This document shows, one piece after another, positions 13,193 to 21,082 of a DNA stretch of 22,951 bases. The notes beneath the pieces are model-generated. The model had not been told where the DNA came from. It did not search any database and worked only from the letters and a program-made list of their open reading frames with translations. The position numbers and the translations under genes were made by a program. Positions within the stretch are counted from its first letter, which is position 1; the number at the start of each line of letters is the position of its first letter. The stretch comes from an uncultured Ruminococcus sp. (GTDB lineage: Bacteria; Bacillota; Clostridia; Oscillospirales; CAG-272): positions 1 through 22,951 of the forward strand of contig CAJKRH010000030.1 in NCBI GenBank assembly GCA_905202255.1, in the 5' to 3' direction.

Positions 13193-15160
13193 TTATTCTG
13201 CCGAGAAGCTTGCATTTGCCGAGCCGAGGTAAACCGCAAGCGCGGAAAGGCGACAAGGCATTGTTACGGAAGCTACGGTATTGCCGCCGACTTTTACATT
13301 CACCGTCTGTCCCTGCGATAGGTTCAGAGTTGTCTTTGTGCCGATCGAGGAAAAATTACGACAGTTCACGGCTTCACTTCCCATGCCGTTTGACGGGCAG
13401 AGCGCGAGCACCGTGCCGCCGGTATATGTGTAGCCCTGCTCGGTGTCGATTGACGAGTCGCCGCCCGATGTGCTTACAACAGTGATATTGCCGCCCGCAA
13501 AAAGTATTCCCTGATACGATGTGCGGCTGTTTGAGTCGATACCGTCGCCGCCCGCATAGATATAAACCGTGCCGCCCTCAAATGTGATTCCGGTGCCCGA
13601 GGTGGTTGTCGCATTTATGCCGTCGTCGGATGAAACTATCGAGATATCGCCGCCTGTTACCGCGACAAATGTGCCTTCAAGTCCCTCATAGCTGCCCGTA
13701 ATTTCGATTTTTCCTCCCGATACGGTCAGCGTGCCGTCGGCATGGACGCCGTCATCCTTTGTGAAAAGCGTCAGTGTGCCTCCGCCGATGAGGATATTTC
13801 CCGTTGCGGTCTCGCCGTTTTCAAGCGCGTCTCCGCCGTTTGCATGGATTGCGTCGTCATATGAATTTACGGTTATCGTGCCGCCCGAAATGTGAATTTC
13901 ATTGTCGGCTTTTATTCCCTTTGTGGAGTAATCGCCTTTTTCGTTGTTTCCGTCATTCATGCCGCCCTGACCGCCGGGTCTGCCGCCGCCACCGAAGCTA
14001 CCTCCGCCGAAGCTGCCGCCACCGAATCCGCCGTTTCCGCCGAAACTGCCACCGCTGAAGCCACCGTTTCCGCCGAAATTACCGCCGCCGTTTCCGTTGC
14101 CGTCTGTTCCGCTGTTTCCGATATCAGCAGGCATCCCGGGATTTCCGCCCGACGGAAAGCCCGAATTATCGTTACCGGAGGGGAAATTTTCATTGCCCGT
14201 ATTACCACCTGCGGAAATTTCCGAATAAGGAGAATAGCTGTGGGTATATATATTCACTATCGCATCGCCGCTTATATCAGCATCGTATGCGGCATCTATA
14301 CCGTCGCATGCGGCATAGATATTCACCGTTCCGCCCGAAATCGTGACTGTTCCGCGCTGATTGCCCTTTGACGAAATATCACTGTTTTTCGTCTTTATTC
14401 CATCGCCTGACTTTGCGATAAGCGTGAGAATACCACCCGTTATGCTTACGCTGTCGTTGCCCTTGAGTGCGTTGTCCTCGCAGGTGACGGACAGCGTGAG
14501 GTTTTTGACCTCGAGATCGTCCTTGGTGTGGATGCCGTTGCTGTTTGATGAAATAACGGTAAGCTCGCCTTTGCCCGCAAGCTCAAGGTCGCATTTTGCG
14601 TATACTGCCGCCGAATATGCCGTCTCGTCATCATCGGAAACAGCCTCGCGTGTATCGTATATATAGTTTTTTGTCTCTTTTTTTGCGCTCAGCGTCACCT
14701 TGTCGCCTGAAAGTATCGTTATCGGATTCTGCTCGCCGCTGTAGAGAGTCAGACCGCACATTTCAAGCTCGAATTTATAATCGTCGCCGCCGTCTATGAC
14801 TATCTGCCCGTTGAAGCTTCCCGAAATCGAGCAGACGGTATCAGCCGTCAACCCCGAGAATGTCAGCGTCTGCCCGTCAATGCTCCAGCAGTTGTTAGTG
14901 CCCTCGGAGCATGAAATTTTCAGTGTGTTGGCTTCATCGGGTAGATTGCTCGGAATATCCGTTTTCTCCGTATCGACCGTCGTGGCTGTCTGTGATTCAC
15001 CCGATTGAGACGGATTTGTCGGATTTGTCGAATTAGTCTGCTGTGTTCCGTCTGTCCCTGTTGTACCGCCTGTAGTGCCGTCCTGTACCGAGCCGCACGA
15101 AGTCAGTGCACCGACAGCCAAAAAACAAAGAACCAGTAATAAAGATAATAATTTTTTCAT
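13193..15160 (-). CDS. Cthe_2159-like carbohydrate-binding domain lipoprotein
   Basis: The 655-residue protein starts with a lipoprotein signal (hydrophobic 4-18, lipobox LTSC, lipidated Cys22). A Thr/Ser/Gly-rich linker to about residue 75 follows, then a long right-handed beta-helix of the Cthe_2159 type (carbohydrate-binding, DUF4353), with repeated SGGT/S.ng...DGIda turns such as GDGIKTKNSDISS, CDGIDAAYDADISG, DDGVHADGTLTVSGG and DDGINATT. A Gly/Phe/Asn-rich insert interrupts the helix at about residues 350-400. The family founder binds acidic polygalacturonate-type sugars with Ca2+. The protein would be anchored outside the membrane. It is the third gene of the VTC-DUF4956 operon, starting 15 bases after the DUF4956 stop with a GAGGTATATC site. 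Whether it binds or degrades polysaccharide cannot be told. Confidence 0.85.
   Translation of the reverse strand: MKKLLSLLLVLCFLAVGALTSCGSVQDGTTGGTTGTDGTQQTNSTNPTNPSQSGESQTATTVDTEKTDIPSNLPDEANTLKISCSEGTNNCWSIDGQTLTFSGLTADTVCSISGSFNGQIVIDGGDDYKFELEMCGLTLYSGEQNPITILSGDKVTLSAKKETKNYIYDTREAVSDDDETAYSAAVYAKCDLELAGKGELTVISSNSNGIHTKDDLEVKNLTLSVTCEDNALKGNDSVSITGGILTLIAKSGDGIKTKNSDISSKGNQRGTVTISGGTVNIYAACDGIDAAYDADISGDAIVNIYTHSYSPYSEISAGGNTGNENFPSGNDNSGFPSGGNPGMPADIGNSGTDGNGNGGGNFGGNGGFSGGSFGGNGGFGGGSFGGGSFGGGGRPGGQGGMNDGNNEKGDYSTKGIKADNEIHISGGTITVNSYDDAIHANGGDALENGETATGNILIGGGTLTLFTKDDGVHADGTLTVSGGKIEITGSYEGLEGTFVAVTGGDISIVSSDDGINATTTSGTGITFEGGTVYIYAGGDGIDSNSRTSYQGILFAGGNITVVSTSGGDSSIDTEQGYTYTGGTVLALCPSNGMGSEAVNCRNFSSIGTKTTLNLSQGQTVNVKVGGNTVASVTMPCRLSALAVYLGSANASFSAE
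13961..14103 (-). repeat. Gly-rich low-complexity tract in the lipoprotein gene
   Basis: About 48 codons encode tandem GGNGGF, GGGSFGG and related units. The coding strand is a degenerate 9-18 bp tandem repeat, prone to length change by slippage. It forms a flexible insert between turns of the beta-helix. Confidence 0.8.
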
Positions 15161-15175
15161 GATATACCTCGTTTC

Positions 15176-15850
15176 TTACAGTTCGCTCTCGTTAATGTCT
15201 GCGCGGGAGCATTGTATTTCAAGATTTCCGTTGCGTGTGCGTATCGCGTCAATCATAGGCTTTTCGCACTCCGCATTTTTCAGAGTGACGCGGTATGTCA
15301 GCCTGAACATACTGCCCATATTGGTCGATTTGACGGTTTCAAGCTCGGATTTTTCTGTGTATTCCGAGAAGATATCGTCAAATACGGATGTGTAATCCAG
15401 CGCCTCGGGAATAGTCACCTTGACTTTCTTTTCCATGCCGCGAAGCCTGTTCTCCTTTGCGGCAAATATGCCGAAAGCATAGAGCAAAACACCCGATGCG
15501 AGGAGGAAGATCGCGCCGTAGGCAAGATATCCCATGCCGAAGGCAAGACCTGCCGCCATGGCGATGAAGATTACGGCTATTTCGCGTGCAGTGCCGGGTG
15601 CGGAACGGAATCTGACAAGACCGAAGGCGCCGGCGATGGCAACGCCGACGCCGAGATTGCCGTTTACAAGTGCGATGACAGCCGCCACGGTCATGGGTAT
15701 AAGTGCCGTCGCTATTGCGAAATTCATGGAAGAGCGTGAGTTGTGACACGCGAGAAATGCGTATATGACGCCGCATACGAGCGCAGCGCTCAAAGCGATG
15801 AAGAAGCTGACAGCAGCGATGCTTCCGTCACTGAAAATGGATTCAAACAT
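15176..15850 (-). CDS. DUF4956 family membrane protein
   Basis: The 224-residue protein has four to five N-terminal membrane helices (about 10-32, 43-60, 64-82, 90-110 and 113-130) and a cytosolic domain from about 135. The family signature NGNLGVGVAIAGAFGLVRFRSAPGTAREIAVIFIAMAAG is present in full at about 63-102. DUF4956 genes are regularly found beside VTC-domain polymerases in Bacillota and Actinomycetota, and this one sits between the VTC gene and a carbohydrate-binding lipoprotein. A role as membrane partner of the VTC enzyme is inferred from context. The ATG at 15850 follows AAGGAGTGAAATCTT and lies inside the end of the VTC gene, a 61-base overlap. Confidence 0.88.
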   Translation of the reverse strand: MFESIFSDGSIAAVSFFIALSAALVCGVIYAFLACHNSRSSMNFAIATALIPMTVAAVIALVNGNLGVGVAIAGAFGLVRFRSAPGTAREIAVIFIAMAAGLAFGMGYLAYGAIFLLASGVLLYAFGIFAAKENRLRGMEKKVKVTIPEALDYTSVFDDIFSEYTEKSELETVKSTNMGSMFRLTYRVTLKNAECEKPMIDAIRTRNGNLEIQCSRADINESEL

Positions 15851-16560
15851 AAGATTTCACTCCTTGATAAAATTGATTTTGTCGTTTTTGCGTGCTCGCG
15901 TTCGTATGCGGCACCGTATTTTGAAAAAGATTGCTTTTTTATATCCTCGCGGCAAAGCATTTCACAGAGCCACAGCGGAAAAGCCGTGCCGCTCTTCAGC
16001 TCCATAAGCACTGTTCCGCTCTGCAGCAGTGCGTTGCCGTCAAGCGATGTATGAAGATTCAGGTCTGTCATTCGGTAGCGTACATTTTTGTCAAAGGTGA
16101 CGCGAAAGTCGCTGTTTTCATCGGTAAAGGCTTCCCTGTCATAGAGAATAAGCATCCTCGGAGAAAGCTTTCCGTAAAAACGGATAAAATATTCAAGTTC
16201 TTTTCCTATCTGTGAATCAGGACATTTTCCCGAAAATATATCCGCCGCTTCATCTTCCATGCAGGCTACTCTGCGCTTGTATACGACCCCGTCGTATTTG
16301 CGCTTCATTTCGATATAGACATCTTTCTCGCCGTCGCTTAGCCCATAGGCGCGCAGACGGAGTTTTTCTTTGAAAACAGGCTTTTCGTTAGATGCTCGGA
16401 CGATCCTGTCATCGGCTGTATCGTAATACAGGCTCTGGATGACGGTTTTCCCGAAAACATCGGGCGAAAGCCTCTTTTCTATCTCGTCTCTTACTTTCAG
16501 ATACTGCTCCTGCGTGAGCAGATACTTCAGCTCATATCGTTTGAAAACATAACTTATCAA
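15790..16560 (-). CDS. VTC-domain polyphosphate polymerase family protein
   Basis: The 257-residue protein resembles the catalytic tunnel domain of yeast Vtc4, which makes polyphosphate from ATP. It shows RYELKYLL (7-14), SLYYDT, KLRLRAYG, VYIEMKRKYDGVVYKRR and LMELKSGTAFPLW, which supply the basic and acidic residues of the tunnel. Bacterial members sit next to DUF4956 or CotH-type genes and their product is not firmly established. The start is TTG at 16560, set by GAGAGGAGG; no in-frame ATG has a ribosome site. The normal domain end (SFSKYGAAYE) is followed by about 35 extra residues that overlap the DUF4956 gene by 61 bases, perhaps because an earlier stop was lost. It is the first gene of the operon. 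Confidence 0.85.
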   Translation of the reverse strand: MISYVFKRYELKYLLTQEQYLKVRDEIEKRLSPDVFGKTVIQSLYYDTADDRIVRASNEKPVFKEKLRLRAYGLSDGEKDVYIEMKRKYDGVVYKRRVACMEDEAADIFSGKCPDSQIGKELEYFIRFYGKLSPRMLILYDREAFTDENSDFRVTFDKNVRYRMTDLNLHTSLDGNALLQSGTVLMELKSGTAFPLWLCEMLCREDIKKQSFSKYGAAYEREHAKTTKSILSRSEILCLNPFSVTEASLLSASSSL

Positions 16561-16586
16561 AGCGTATCCTCCTCTCTTGCAATGAC

Positions 16587-16618
16587 ATTTTACCGCGCAA
16601 GACTTAAACGGACTTAAA
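16587..16618 (-). promoter_or_regulatory. Promoter with 10-bp-period direct repeat, candidate OmpR-type operator
   Basis: On the plus strand the exact octamer GACTTAAA occurs at 16601-16608 and 16611-16618, a 10-base period. Eight bases further is the minus-strand -10 TAAAAT (16587-16592). No -35 element is found at 17 bases; the repeat occupies that place, as in promoters activated by OmpR/PhoB-type regulators. The start codon is 27 bases beyond the -10. An OmpR-family system is encoded immediately upstream. Confidence 0.55.
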
Positions 16619-16625
16619 AGAAACA

Positions 16626-16659
16626 AAAAAATCGGCAGATTTTTTTCTGCCGATTTTTT
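16626..16659. terminator. Terminator after the histidine kinase gene
   Basis: A perfect 14-bp stem (AAAAAATCGGCAGA with TCTGCCGATTTTTT) and a 6-base T loop lie 10 bases after the kinase stop on the minus strand. It separates the two-component operon from the VTC operon. Confidence 0.92.
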
Positions 16660-16668
16660 GAGTGCTTA

Positions 16669-17946
16669 TCAGAGAGGAATCACTGCCGTTATGCGGAAGT
16701 CCCTGCCGCTTTCGGTGCTTGCCGAGATACTGCCACCGTGAATCGTGACTATTGCCTTTGCTATCGAGAGCCCTATGCCGTGCCCGCCCGTTTCCGAATT
16801 TCTCGAGGCATCCGTGCGGTAGAACCTGTCAAAAACATAAGGCAGCGTCGCTTTGTCTATCTCCGTTTCCGTCGTATTGTATACGGAAAGCGTCGCGTTT
16901 TTCTTGCTTTGCGAAAGAGTAACAGTAATCTTTCCGCCGTCCGGCGAATATTTCACCGCGTTTTCAAGCAGAATCGAAGCGAGCCTGCGTATCGCATCGG
17001 GCGAGCCATTTGCCGTTATGCCGCCTGCAATATCTGCGGACATTTCTATATTTTTCGAAGTCGTTAGCGTGTGGAAAGAATTTACCGTCTCGCCGACGAT
17101 ATCCGAGAGCGGCATTTCCACCATCGCGGTTTTGTGCTCGGATTCCTCCATTTTGGAGAGATATACGAGATTGTTTGTCAGCTCCGTCATGCGCTTTGTC
17201 TGCGTTCTGATATCGTCAAGCTCCTCTTCGTCAACCTCTCCGTCGAGCAGGTCGAGATTTGCATTGATGATGGTCAGCGGCGTTTTCATCTCGTGCCCCG
17301 CATCCGAAACAAAACGCTTTTGCTTTTCGTAGCTTTCGGCTATAGGCTTCACTATCCTGCCCGATACGAAGATAAACGCTATAAAAACAACAACGCACCC
17401 GAGAAGTCCGACGCAAAGGCTTGTTCGCAGGAACGAATGAAACGAATCGAGCTTGCGTCCGCAATCGAGGAAGAATATCCGCGCCTCGCCGTTTCTTTCC
17501 GCTTTCGCATAGCGGAACTGCCCGACAAAGCCGCGCTCGCCGCCACTCTGCGCTTTTTCGATATATTTGCCTGCGGATGTGCTGTCGACGGAAAGAATCC
17601 GCGAAAAATCGGATTCCTTTATCGTGCCGTCGGACGCGACTGTCACGGAGAAAAAGCGCGATTCATACGGCACCTCGGGCGACATTCCGTGCGGGATGAA
17701 TTTGTCGTCTGCGCCCTTGTTGTCCCCTCCGATACCGTCACCGCCGGTGCCGTTGGGCTTTTCCGGCGGGTCGCCCTTATCGAAAAACGGTATATTCGGC
17801 TGTGAAATAACATCGAGCACAGCGTCGCTTTCCTTTACCACAACGGAATAATTTATCAGATTCATGACGCCGACAAGCACCGTCATGAGCAGAAGCATCG
17901 ATACCGTTGCGAGGATTATGAATTTCCTTTTCAGTTTATTTATCAT
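16669..17946 (-). CDS. Sensor histidine kinase, EnvZ/PhoR type
   Basis: The 425-residue kinase is anchored by two helices (about 9-33 and 174-196), which enclose a 140-residue outside sensor domain with a Gly/Asp/Pro-rich start (GTGGDGIGGDNKGADDK, 66-82). HisKA follows with the phospho-accepting His218 in SDAGHEMKTPL, then HATPase_c with NAVKYSPDGG (N-box), FDRFYRTDASRN (F-box) and GGHGIGLSIAKAIV (G2-box). It phosphorylates the response regulator whose gene ends 11 bases inside this one. The ATG at 17946 is preceded by GGAGGTCTGCG. No HAMP domain is evident. The signal is unknown. Confidence 0.92.
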   Translation of the reverse strand: MINKLKRKFIILATVSMLLLMTVLVGVMNLINYSVVVKESDAVLDVISQPNIPFFDKGDPPEKPNGTGGDGIGGDNKGADDKFIPHGMSPEVPYESRFFSVTVASDGTIKESDFSRILSVDSTSAGKYIEKAQSGGERGFVGQFRYAKAERNGEARIFFLDCGRKLDSFHSFLRTSLCVGLLGCVVVFIAFIFVSGRIVKPIAESYEKQKRFVSDAGHEMKTPLTIINANLDLLDGEVDEEELDDIRTQTKRMTELTNNLVYLSKMEESEHKTAMVEMPLSDIVGETVNSFHTLTTSKNIEMSADIAGGITANGSPDAIRRLASILLENAVKYSPDGGKITVTLSQSKKNATLSVYNTTETEIDKATLPYVFDRFYRTDASRNSETGGHGIGLSIAKAIVTIHGGSISASTESGRDFRITAVIPL

Positions 17947-18613
17947 CGCAGACCTCCAGAGAATATCCCGCATTGCGCGATGCCTTTATCGCTATATCGG
18001 CGCCGAGCGCCGTCAGCTTTTTGCGCAGATACGAAATGTATACCCATACCACATTTATTTCCGCATCGCTGTCATAGCCCCATATCTTCTCCATGAACTG
18101 TTCGGCGGAAATGATGCGTCTCGGATTTGAGAGGAAATATTCCATCATCTGGTATTCCTTGTTTGCAAGGCGGAAGCTGCCCGTCGGCGACGAGAGCTCA
18201 AATGTTGCCCTGTCGAGTGTGATATTTCCGAAGCCGAGCTTTGTGTCCGTCTCTTCCTTTGTCCGCGTGATGGCGCGTATGCGGGCAAGCAGCTCTCTTG
18301 TGTCAAATGGCTTTGGCAGATAATCGTTTGCGCCGCTGTCAAGCCCGAGAACCCTGTCCTCTATCTCGGATTTTGCGGTAAGCATCAGAATCGGAATGCG
18401 GTTTCCCGATGCGCGCACCTTTTTCAGGACGGAAATTCCGTCCAGTTTCGGCATCATGATATCGAGAACTGCGACATCGTAATTTCCCGATTCGATATAA
18501 GCCAGTGCCTCCTCGCCGTCATAAACCGCGTCGGCTGAATAATTGTTTTTTTCGAATATTTTGACGATGGCTTTTGCAAGCGCCTTTTCGTCCTCGGCAA
18601 GCAGAATACGCAT
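17936..18613 (-). CDS. OmpR/PhoB-family response regulator
   Basis: The 225-residue regulator has a receiver domain (1-115) with acidic pocket Glu7-Asp8, phospho-acceptor Asp51 in VAVLDIMMP, Thr79 and Lys101 (LPKPF). A winged-helix DNA-binding domain covers about 125-222, with the recognition region NVVWVYISYLRKKL. The start at 18613 follows AAAGGAGGCAGCATT. Its stop lies inside the kinase gene, so the two are made together. Targets probably include its own promoter or the VTC operon downstream, whose promoter carries a 10-bp direct repeat; this is an inference. Confidence 0.94.
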   Translation of the reverse strand: MRILLAEDEKALAKAIVKIFEKNNYSADAVYDGEEALAYIESGNYDVAVLDIMMPKLDGISVLKKVRASGNRIPILMLTAKSEIEDRVLGLDSGANDYLPKPFDTRELLARIRAITRTKEETDTKLGFGNITLDRATFELSSPTGSFRLANKEYQMMEYFLSNPRRIISAEQFMEKIWGYDSDAEINVVWVYISYLRKKLTALGADIAIKASRNAGYSLEVCDDK

Positions 18614-18710
18614 AATGCTGCCTCCTTTCGCATTTTCCAATATTGTAGCATTGATTTCTTAATTCAAGTTAAAAATACGATTTTTTATCCGTTTTTGTTT
18701 TTTCGGTATA

Positions 18711-18739
18711 AGTATACCATAAATACAGCAAAATTTCAA
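18711..18739 (-). promoter_or_regulatory. Promoter of the two-component operon
   Basis: Minus-strand TTGAAA (18734-18739) and TATACT (18711-18716) have a 17-base spacer. The -10 is part of a 14-bp perfect palindrome, GGTATA-AG-TATACC (18705-18718). The leader to the regulator start is about 90 bases. Confidence 0.7.
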
Positions 18740-18808
18740 TATGGGAAAAAGCTGTGTGTCATGTATGTATTTACATCCGAAAAACAGCACCGCATTTCGC
18801 AAATCCGG

Positions 18809-18837
18809 TTGACAAAACGGGTATTTTTTGATATAAT
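18809..18837 (+). promoter_or_regulatory. Consensus promoter of the LysR-type regulator
   Basis: TTGACA (18809-18814) and TATAAT (18832-18837) are both exact consensus with a 17-base spacer; the start codon is 50 bases after the -10. It faces away from the two-component promoter about 70 bases to its left. Confidence 0.85.
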
Positions 18838-18887
18838 TCTTATGTACTTTATAAGATAACGGCACATTTCGGATAAGAGGAGAAAAA

Positions 18888-19817
18888 ATGAACTTACTGT
18901 ATTTCAAATATGCGGTCGAGGTTGCCGCCAGCGGCTCCATCAATAAAGCCGCCGAGAAGCTGTATATGGATCAGCCGAACCTCAGCCGTTGCATCAAGGA
19001 GCTGGAGGCATCTCTCGGCGTAAATATCTTCGCGCGCTCGCCGAAAGGCATGAGGGTAACCCCCGAGGGCGAGGAATTTCTGAAATACGCGGAAAGCATT
19101 CTCAAGCAGGTCGATACCGTAGAAAATATGTTTCGCCACGGCTTTTCTGAGAAGAAGAAATTTTCGATTTCCGTTCCGAGGGCAAGCTATATCAGCGATG
19201 CGTTTTCTTCCTTTTCCGCGAGCCTCCCGACAGACGGCGGGTTTGAAATCTTCTACAAGGAAACAAACGCCATGCGCGCCGTAAAAAACATTCTCGAGTC
19301 CGATTATTCGCTCGGCATCATACGATATGCCGAGCAATATGACAAATATTACAAGGATATGATGGACAGCAAAGGACTCTCATACGAGCTTATAACCGAA
19401 TTTCGCTATGTACTGGTGACAAGCGAAAATTCCCCGCTTGCATCTATTGACGAGATAGGCTTTTCCGACCTTACCAATCTTGTCGAAATAGCCCATGCCG
19501 ACCCGTATGTTCCGTCGCTTCCTCTCGCCGAGGTAAAGAAAGAAGAACTGCCGGAAATGGAAAAAAGAATTTTTGTTTTCGAGCGGGCAAGCCAGTTTGA
19601 ACTGCTTTCCAAAAATCCGAATACATTCATGTGGGCTTCTCCGATTCCGCAGTCGCTTCTCGGTCGCTTCGGTCTCGTGCAGAAAACATGCTCCGAAAAT
19701 CATAAAGTTTACAAGGATCTTATCATATACAAAAAAGACTATCATCTGACAGAGCTCGACAGAGCTTTCATAACAGAGCTCTGCCGCGTCAAGCGCGAGC
19801 TTTTCGCGGGAAGATGA
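18888..19817 (+). CDS. LysR-family transcriptional regulator
   Basis: The 309-residue protein has the usual length. The N-terminal winged helix-turn-helix is at 1-60 (YFKYAVEVAASGSINKAAEKLYMDQPNLSRCIKELEASLG), followed by the linker helix and a periplasmic-binding-like effector domain at about 90-300. The start is fixed by GAGGAGAAAAA and a consensus promoter. LysR regulators often control the divergent gene, here the two-component system, but no clear T-N11-A site was identified, and the target and effector are unknown. The gene is monocistronic; no strong terminator follows. Confidence 0.92.
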   Translation: MNLLYFKYAVEVAASGSINKAAEKLYMDQPNLSRCIKELEASLGVNIFARSPKGMRVTPEGEEFLKYAESILKQVDTVENMFRHGFSEKKKFSISVPRASYISDAFSSFSASLPTDGGFEIFYKETNAMRAVKNILESDYSLGIIRYAEQYDKYYKDMMDSKGLSYELITEFRYVLVTSENSPLASIDEIGFSDLTNLVEIAHADPYVPSLPLAEVKKEELPEMEKRIFVFERASQFELLSKNPNTFMWASPIPQSLLGRFGLVQKTCSENHKVYKDLIIYKKDYHLTELDRAFITELCRVKRELFAGR

Positions 19818-20069
19818 GCCTGCCGTCACGCCGCCGTCGCATCTTGCGGCAGAAAGGAAAACAAGCCGAATACGCCAATCGGAATCGCGGAATTTTGTTT
19901 CGTTATTCGTTATATCGATAAATACCATACCGATATATAAAAACTGCACTTCCCTTTTTTTCGACGCTGTTGTATTCTATAATTGATAAAATAACAAATA
20001 TTATACATATTTTCCGGCATTCATGCGAAAGCGCATGGATAAGGTTGCAAGGAGGAAAAGGGATAAAGA
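19818..20069 (+). other. Intergenic region upstream of the kinase-ferredoxin-hydrogenase operon
   Basis: This 252-base stretch has no credible gene. Visible are a weak stem CTGCCG/CGGCAG (19820-19852) without a T tract, a 7-bp inverted repeat TATATCG/CGATATA (19911-19937), an isolated TATAAT (19978-19983) without a good -35, and a dyad CATGCG-AAAG-CGCATG (20022-20037) just before the ribosome site AAGGAGG. The lack of a -35 suggests that the operon promoter needs an activator. Confidence 0.5.
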
Positions 20070-20819
20070 ATGAATCTCGATAGAATAATTGCGGTCAGAA
20101 ACAACAAGACGGTATACCGCGACGGCGATCTCTGCATGAAAGTGTTCGACGCGTCGTATTCCAAAGCCGATGTTCTGAGTGAAGCACTGAATCAGGCAAG
20201 AGTCGAAGAAACGGGACTCCATGTTCCGACTGTTCATGAGGTGACACTCATGGACGGCAAATGGACTATTGTCACCGATTATATCAAGGGTAAAACACTC
20301 GCGCAGCTTATGCTTGAGAACCCCGAAAAGAAAGACGAATATCTTGAATTTTTTGTAGACCTGCAGATTGAAGTGCAGTCAAAGCGCTGTCCGCTTCTCA
20401 CAAAGCTGCGCGACAAGATGAGCAGAAAAATCTCGCAGACGGATTTCGACGCGACAACGCGCTATGAACTCTTTACCAGACTCGACGATATGCCGAAGCA
20501 CAGCAAGCTCTGCCACGGCGACTTCAATCCGTCAAATATCATCATCACCGAGGACGGGACGCCGTATATCCTCGACTGGTCGCATGCGACACAGGGCAAC
20601 GGTTCGGCAGACGCGGCAAGAACATATCTGCTCTTCTGGCTGAACGGCGACATAAACGGCGCCGAAAAATATCTCGAACTTTTCTGTGCAAAGAGCTGTA
20701 TAGAAAAGAAATATATTCAGAAGTGGATGCCGATAGTCGCCGCTTCACAGACAGTAAAAGGCAACGAAAAAGAACGCGAATTCCTCCACAGCTGGGTGAA
20801 TGTCGTTGATTATGAATAA
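20070..20819 (+). CDS. APH/choline-kinase-fold phosphotransferase (copy B), hydrogenase-linked
   Basis: This 249-residue paralogue of the kinase at 8680-9435 keeps all key residues: Lys24, Brenner's motif HGDFNPSN (His149, Asp151, Asn156) and metal-binding Asp169 in LDWSHATQGN. The two are co-linear over the whole length with roughly three residues in five identical. It starts the operon that continues with two thioredoxin-like [2Fe-2S] proteins and a sensory [FeFe] hydrogenase, with 21 bases to the next gene. From knowledge of the group, HydS-type hydrogenases are often encoded beside kinases and phosphatases, so this kinase may take part in redox or H2 signalling. The substrate, protein or metabolite, is not known. 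The ribosome site AAGGAGG is somewhat far from the ATG; a nearer AAAGGGAT is present. Confidence 0.85.
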   Translation: MNLDRIIAVRNNKTVYRDGDLCMKVFDASYSKADVLSEALNQARVEETGLHVPTVHEVTLMDGKWTIVTDYIKGKTLAQLMLENPEKKDEYLEFFVDLQIEVQSKRCPLLTKLRDKMSRKISQTDFDATTRYELFTRLDDMPKHSKLCHGDFNPSNIIITEDGTPYILDWSHATQGNGSADAARTYLLFWLNGDINGAEKYLELFCAKSCIEKKYIQKWMPIVAASQTVKGNEKEREFLHSWVNVVDYE

Positions 20820-20840
20820 CATTGAAAGGAAGAATTTAAA

Positions 20841-21080
20841 ATGAAAGTAACAGTTTGCATCGGTTCCTCATGTCACATCAAAGGTTCCCGTCAGGTAGTG
20901 GAGGGACTCCAGTACTATATAAGCGAGGCGGGACTCGGCGATAAGGTTGAGCTCGGCGGAACATTCTGCATGGGCAAATGCCAGCTCGGCGTCTGCGTTA
21001 CGGTTGACGGCGAGTTCTTCTCCGTAACACCCGAAACAGTCAAGGATTTCTTTGACAAAGAAATCAAAGCGAAGGTGTAA
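20841..21080 (+). CDS. Thioredoxin-like [2Fe-2S] ferredoxin (NuoE-like), first of two
   Basis: The 79-residue protein has the four cluster cysteines of the NuoE/thioredoxin-like ferredoxin fold: C-IGSS-C (Cys6, Cys11) and C-MGK-C (Cys43, Cys47). Cys52 is an extra cysteine near the cluster. Such small proteins pass single electrons to or from hydrogenase and NADH-linked subunits in the cytosol. The ribosome site AAAGGAAG is well placed. The stop is two bases before the next, homologous gene, so the pair arose by tandem duplication. Confidence 0.9.
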   Translation: MKVTVCIGSSCHIKGSRQVVEGLQYYISEAGLGDKVELGGTFCMGKCQLGVCVTVDGEFFSVTPETVKDFFDKEIKAKV

Positions 21081-21082
21081 TC

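Noticed and set aside
13892..14371. Plus-strand frame rich in Ala, Thr and Glu repeats
   Set aside because: It is the mirror of the Gly-rich codons of the lipoprotein gene on the other strand; the repeats follow from that tract.
16626..16659. Repeat family linking the hairpins at 3442 and 16626 (both contain ATCGGCAG)
   Set aside because: The shared core is only about 8 bases and both are ordinary terminators; no evidence of a dispersed element.
19820..19852. Terminator after the LysR gene
   Set aside because: Only a 6-bp stem with a long loop and no T tract; too weak to call.
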